This document shows positions 13,797-15,240 of a DNA stretch of 15,240 nt, in pieces; the first letter of the stretch is position 1, and every line of letters begins with the position of its first letter. The notes beneath the pieces were generated by a model. That model was not told where the DNA came from, did not search any database, and saw only the letters and a program-made list of their open reading frames with translations. This stretch comes from SG8-39 sp032125995 (GTDB taxonomy: Bacteria > Pseudomonadota > Gammaproteobacteria > Burkholderiales > SG8-39), in NCBI GenBank assembly GCA_032125995.1, contig JAQBBQ010000065.1, positions 1-15,240 on the forward strand. Reading direction: 5' to 3'. Both the position numbers and the translations under genes were made by a program.

Positions 13797-14795
13797 ATGT
13801 TTGACTGGAACGATAAGATCTGGAAATCGCTTCGTAGTCAGGTCGATCGCCTTCCGCATGCGGTGCTTATCCAGGGGCCCGCCGGGGTCGGAAAGCTTGC
13901 GCTCGCCGAGCACCTTGCGACCCGCCTGCTTTGCGAGTCGCCGACCCCCGATGGGGAGGCATGCGGGCGGTGCGACGGCTGCCGCTGGGTCGCATCCGGA
14001 AATCACCCGGACCTGCGCCGGATTGAACCGGATGCACTTGCAATCCAGAGATCCGACGTCGAGGACAGTGCCCCGAGGACAGAGCGCGGGACGCGTGCCG
14101 CCAAGCCGAGCCTCGAAATCAAGATCGACCAGGTTCGAGAACTTTCGGATTTCCTGTACCTGGGCTCGCACAGGGGGCGCCACCGTGTGGCGATCGTCCA
14201 TCCGGCAGAGGCAATGAACGTCCATGCCGCGAACGCGCTCCTCAAGGGTCTGGAGGAACCACCACCCAGTGCGATGTTCCTCCTGGTATCCCACCAGCCC
14301 GCACGTTTACTGCCGACGATCCGGAGCCGTTGCGTGGTTGTTTCAGTCCCACGGCCGCCTGAACGCGCAGCGCTTGCTTGGCTTGAGGCGCAGGGTCAAT
14401 CGAGCGACGCGGCCAAGTGGTTGGCCTTTGCGGGAGGATCTCCCCGCGCCGCCTACGAATACGCCGCTGGGGAGCGAGGGGCTCTGACAACCCCGTTCCT
14501 CGCCGCAATTGCGCGTGGCGAACCCGAATCAATCCCGGAGGCGAGCAACCGCGAGACACTAGAAGCGATGGCCGAAGTCCTGCAGAAACACGCGATCGAT
14601 CGGGTCACGGAGTCGCTTGCCGGGAGGAGGATTTATGGGACTCAAGCACCGGCGGGTACGGGTTCGGATTCGGCCCTCGACTGGTCAAGGTTTGCGCGCA
14701 GCATGGGTAAAGCCCGATTGCTGACATCGCACCCAGTCAATCCAAAGCTTTTTTCGGCGGAATTGTTATTTATGCTTAGTAAGTTATCAAAATAA
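13797..14795 (+). CDS. holB: DNA polymerase III subunit delta'
   Basis: A 332-aa AAA+ subunit of the clamp loader that places the beta sliding clamp on DNA. Visible parts are a P-loop-like GPAGVGKLALAE (27-38), a zinc-binding cysteine set C46, C56, C59 and C62 (CGRCDGC), GNHPDLRRIEP (68-78), IKIDQVRELSDFL (109-120), the sensor stretch MNVHAANALLKGLEEPP (140-156), and SHQPARLLPTIRSRC (165-179) with the SRC motif. The length matches the family. The ATG at 13797 follows tmk by seven AT-rich bases with no Shine-Dalgarno, so translation probably depends on coupling or on an unstructured start region. The 3' end (LFSAELLFMLSKLSK) is again AT-rich in codon use. It is the last member of the mltG-tmk-holB block. 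Confidence 0.95.
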   Translation: MFDWNDKIWKSLRSQVDRLPHAVLIQGPAGVGKLALAEHLATRLLCESPTPDGEACGRCDGCRWVASGNHPDLRRIEPDALAIQRSDVEDSAPRTERGTRAAKPSLEIKIDQVRELSDFLYLGSHRGRHRVAIVHPAEAMNVHAANALLKGLEEPPPSAMFLLVSHQPARLLPTIRSRCVVVSVPRPPERAALAWLEAQGQSSDAAKWLAFAGGSPRAAYEYAAGERGALTTPFLAAIARGEPESIPEASNRETLEAMAEVLQKHAIDRVTESLAGRRIYGTQAPAGTGSDSALDWSRFARSMGKARLLTSHPVNPKLFSAELLFMLSKLSK

Positions 14796-14947
14796 CAATA
14801 TCTTAGGAATACAAACTAGTTCTAAATATACGTAATCGTCTTTAACTATCTAATAACTATACGCTTATACAATTAATGTTAAGACTTAAATATATTCTGT
14901 ATCTATCTGTATGTGTTTCTATATTCCTATCTTTAAACGCATTCGCG
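14796..14947 (+). other. AT-rich island covering the holB/ankyrin gap and the ankyrin signal-peptide codons
   Basis: From 14801 to 14940 only 36 of 140 bases are G or C, while the next 60 bases contain 35. The island includes the 80-base gap after holB and codons 1-24 of the next gene. I see no clear terminator in it; a 5-bp stem (14783-14787 with 14792-14796) at the holB stop is too weak. Several -10-like words occur (TATACG 14858-14863, TATACA 14866-14871), as expected by chance in such AT-rich DNA, so a promoter is plausible but not located. Confidence 0.6.
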
Positions 14948-15240
14948 GAATCGTCCTACGAGAAGATGTTGAGCGCGGTGGAGGCCGGTGAAATCGACAC
15001 GGTGCGGGCGCTGCTCGGGCGAGGCATGGATCCGAATACGACCGACCCCCGCGGCAATTCAATCTTGATGATCGCGGCGCGCAAAGGTGATGAAACGATA
15101 GTGGCCCTGTTGATTGGCCGTCGCGCCAACGTTGGCCAACGCAGCCCGGCTGGGGATACGGCCTTGCTGATGGCCTGCCTCAACGGGAATGTGCCCACCG
15201 TGCGCCGCCTTCTGGAGGCCGGGGGCGTGCTCAATCCAAA
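14876..15240 (+). CDS. Exported ankyrin-repeat protein, C-terminus cut off by window edge
   Basis: An open frame of 121 complete codons starting at ATG 14876 and running off the window. Residues 1-24 (MLRLKYILYLSVCVSIFLSL then NAFA) form a signal peptide with likely cleavage after AFA, so the protein is probably periplasmic. The mature part shows ankyrin repeats: a first partial unit AVEAGEIDTVRALLGRGMDP (34-53), a second NSILMIAARKGDETIVALLI (61-80) and a third DTALLMACLNGNVPTVRRLL (93-112), each with the helix-turn-helix spacing and the Ala/Gly-rich helix typical of the repeat. Ankyrin repeats bind partner proteins; the partner here is unknown. The signal-peptide codons are strongly AT-rich and the mature codons strongly GC-rich. 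No ribosome site is evident. The frame is on the same strand as mltG-tmk-holB. Confidence 0.85.
   Translation, partial: MLRLKYILYLSVCVSIFLSLNAFAESSYEKMLSAVEAGEIDTVRALLGRGMDPNTTDPRGNSILMIAARKGDETIVALLIGRRANVGQRSPAGDTALLMACLNGNVPTVRRLLEAGGVLNP

Noticed and set aside
14783..14796. Small stem at the holB stop as a terminator
   Set aside because: Only five A/T-rich pairs and no T-run after it; too weak for intrinsic termination.

Overview
The window looks like a piece of a GC-rich betaproteobacterial chromosome (Burkholderiales, Rhodocyclales or Nitrosomonadales type; I cannot place it more finely). The evidence is high-GC coding on both strands, a mltG-tmk-holB block divergent from ygfZ as is typical of Betaproteobacteria, a DUF4936-like small gene beside ygfZ, and a delta' subunit with beta-type motifs. 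No tRNA, rRNA, CRISPR array, insertion sequence or prophage gene was seen. Gene density is very high and no gap exceeds 150 bases.

Region 1 (1-9597, all minus strand) is one head-to-tail gene series. Read in transcription order it holds an aldolase/short-chain dehydrogenase fusion, mtnA, an MFS carrier of folate-biopterin-transporter type, and then a complete branched-chain-amino-acid-type (HAAT) ABC importer: binding protein, livH, livM, livG and livF, the last cut by the left edge. Overlaps of 1-4 bases join fusion/mtnA, livH/livM, livM/livG and livG/livF. A 141-base gap separates the MFS gene from the binding-protein gene. A 10-bp GC hairpin lies between the binding-protein gene and livH. 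The pairing of mtnA with a class II aldolase resembles the DHAP shunt, which disposes of 5'-methylthioadenosine or 5'-deoxyadenosine by-products: 5-methylthioribose-1-P or 5-deoxyribose-1-P is isomerised and then cleaved to DHAP plus an aldehyde. Here the aldolase is fused to a redox domain that could act on that aldehyde. This is the most interesting part of the window.

Region 2 (9641-12107) holds a GNAT acetyltransferase on the plus strand, divergent from the fusion gene. It converges on a minus-strand trio of ygfZ, a DUF4936-like gene and an NRDE/TANGO2-family gene. The acetyltransferase and NRDE stop codons share one CTAG.

Region 3 (12156-15240, plus strand) is a housekeeping operon: mltG (peptidoglycan chain-end lytic transglycosylase), tmk (dTMP kinase) and holB (DNA polymerase III delta'). 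After an abrupt AT-rich patch comes an exported ankyrin-repeat protein that runs off the right edge. The pilZ and tatD genes often found after holB are not present here.
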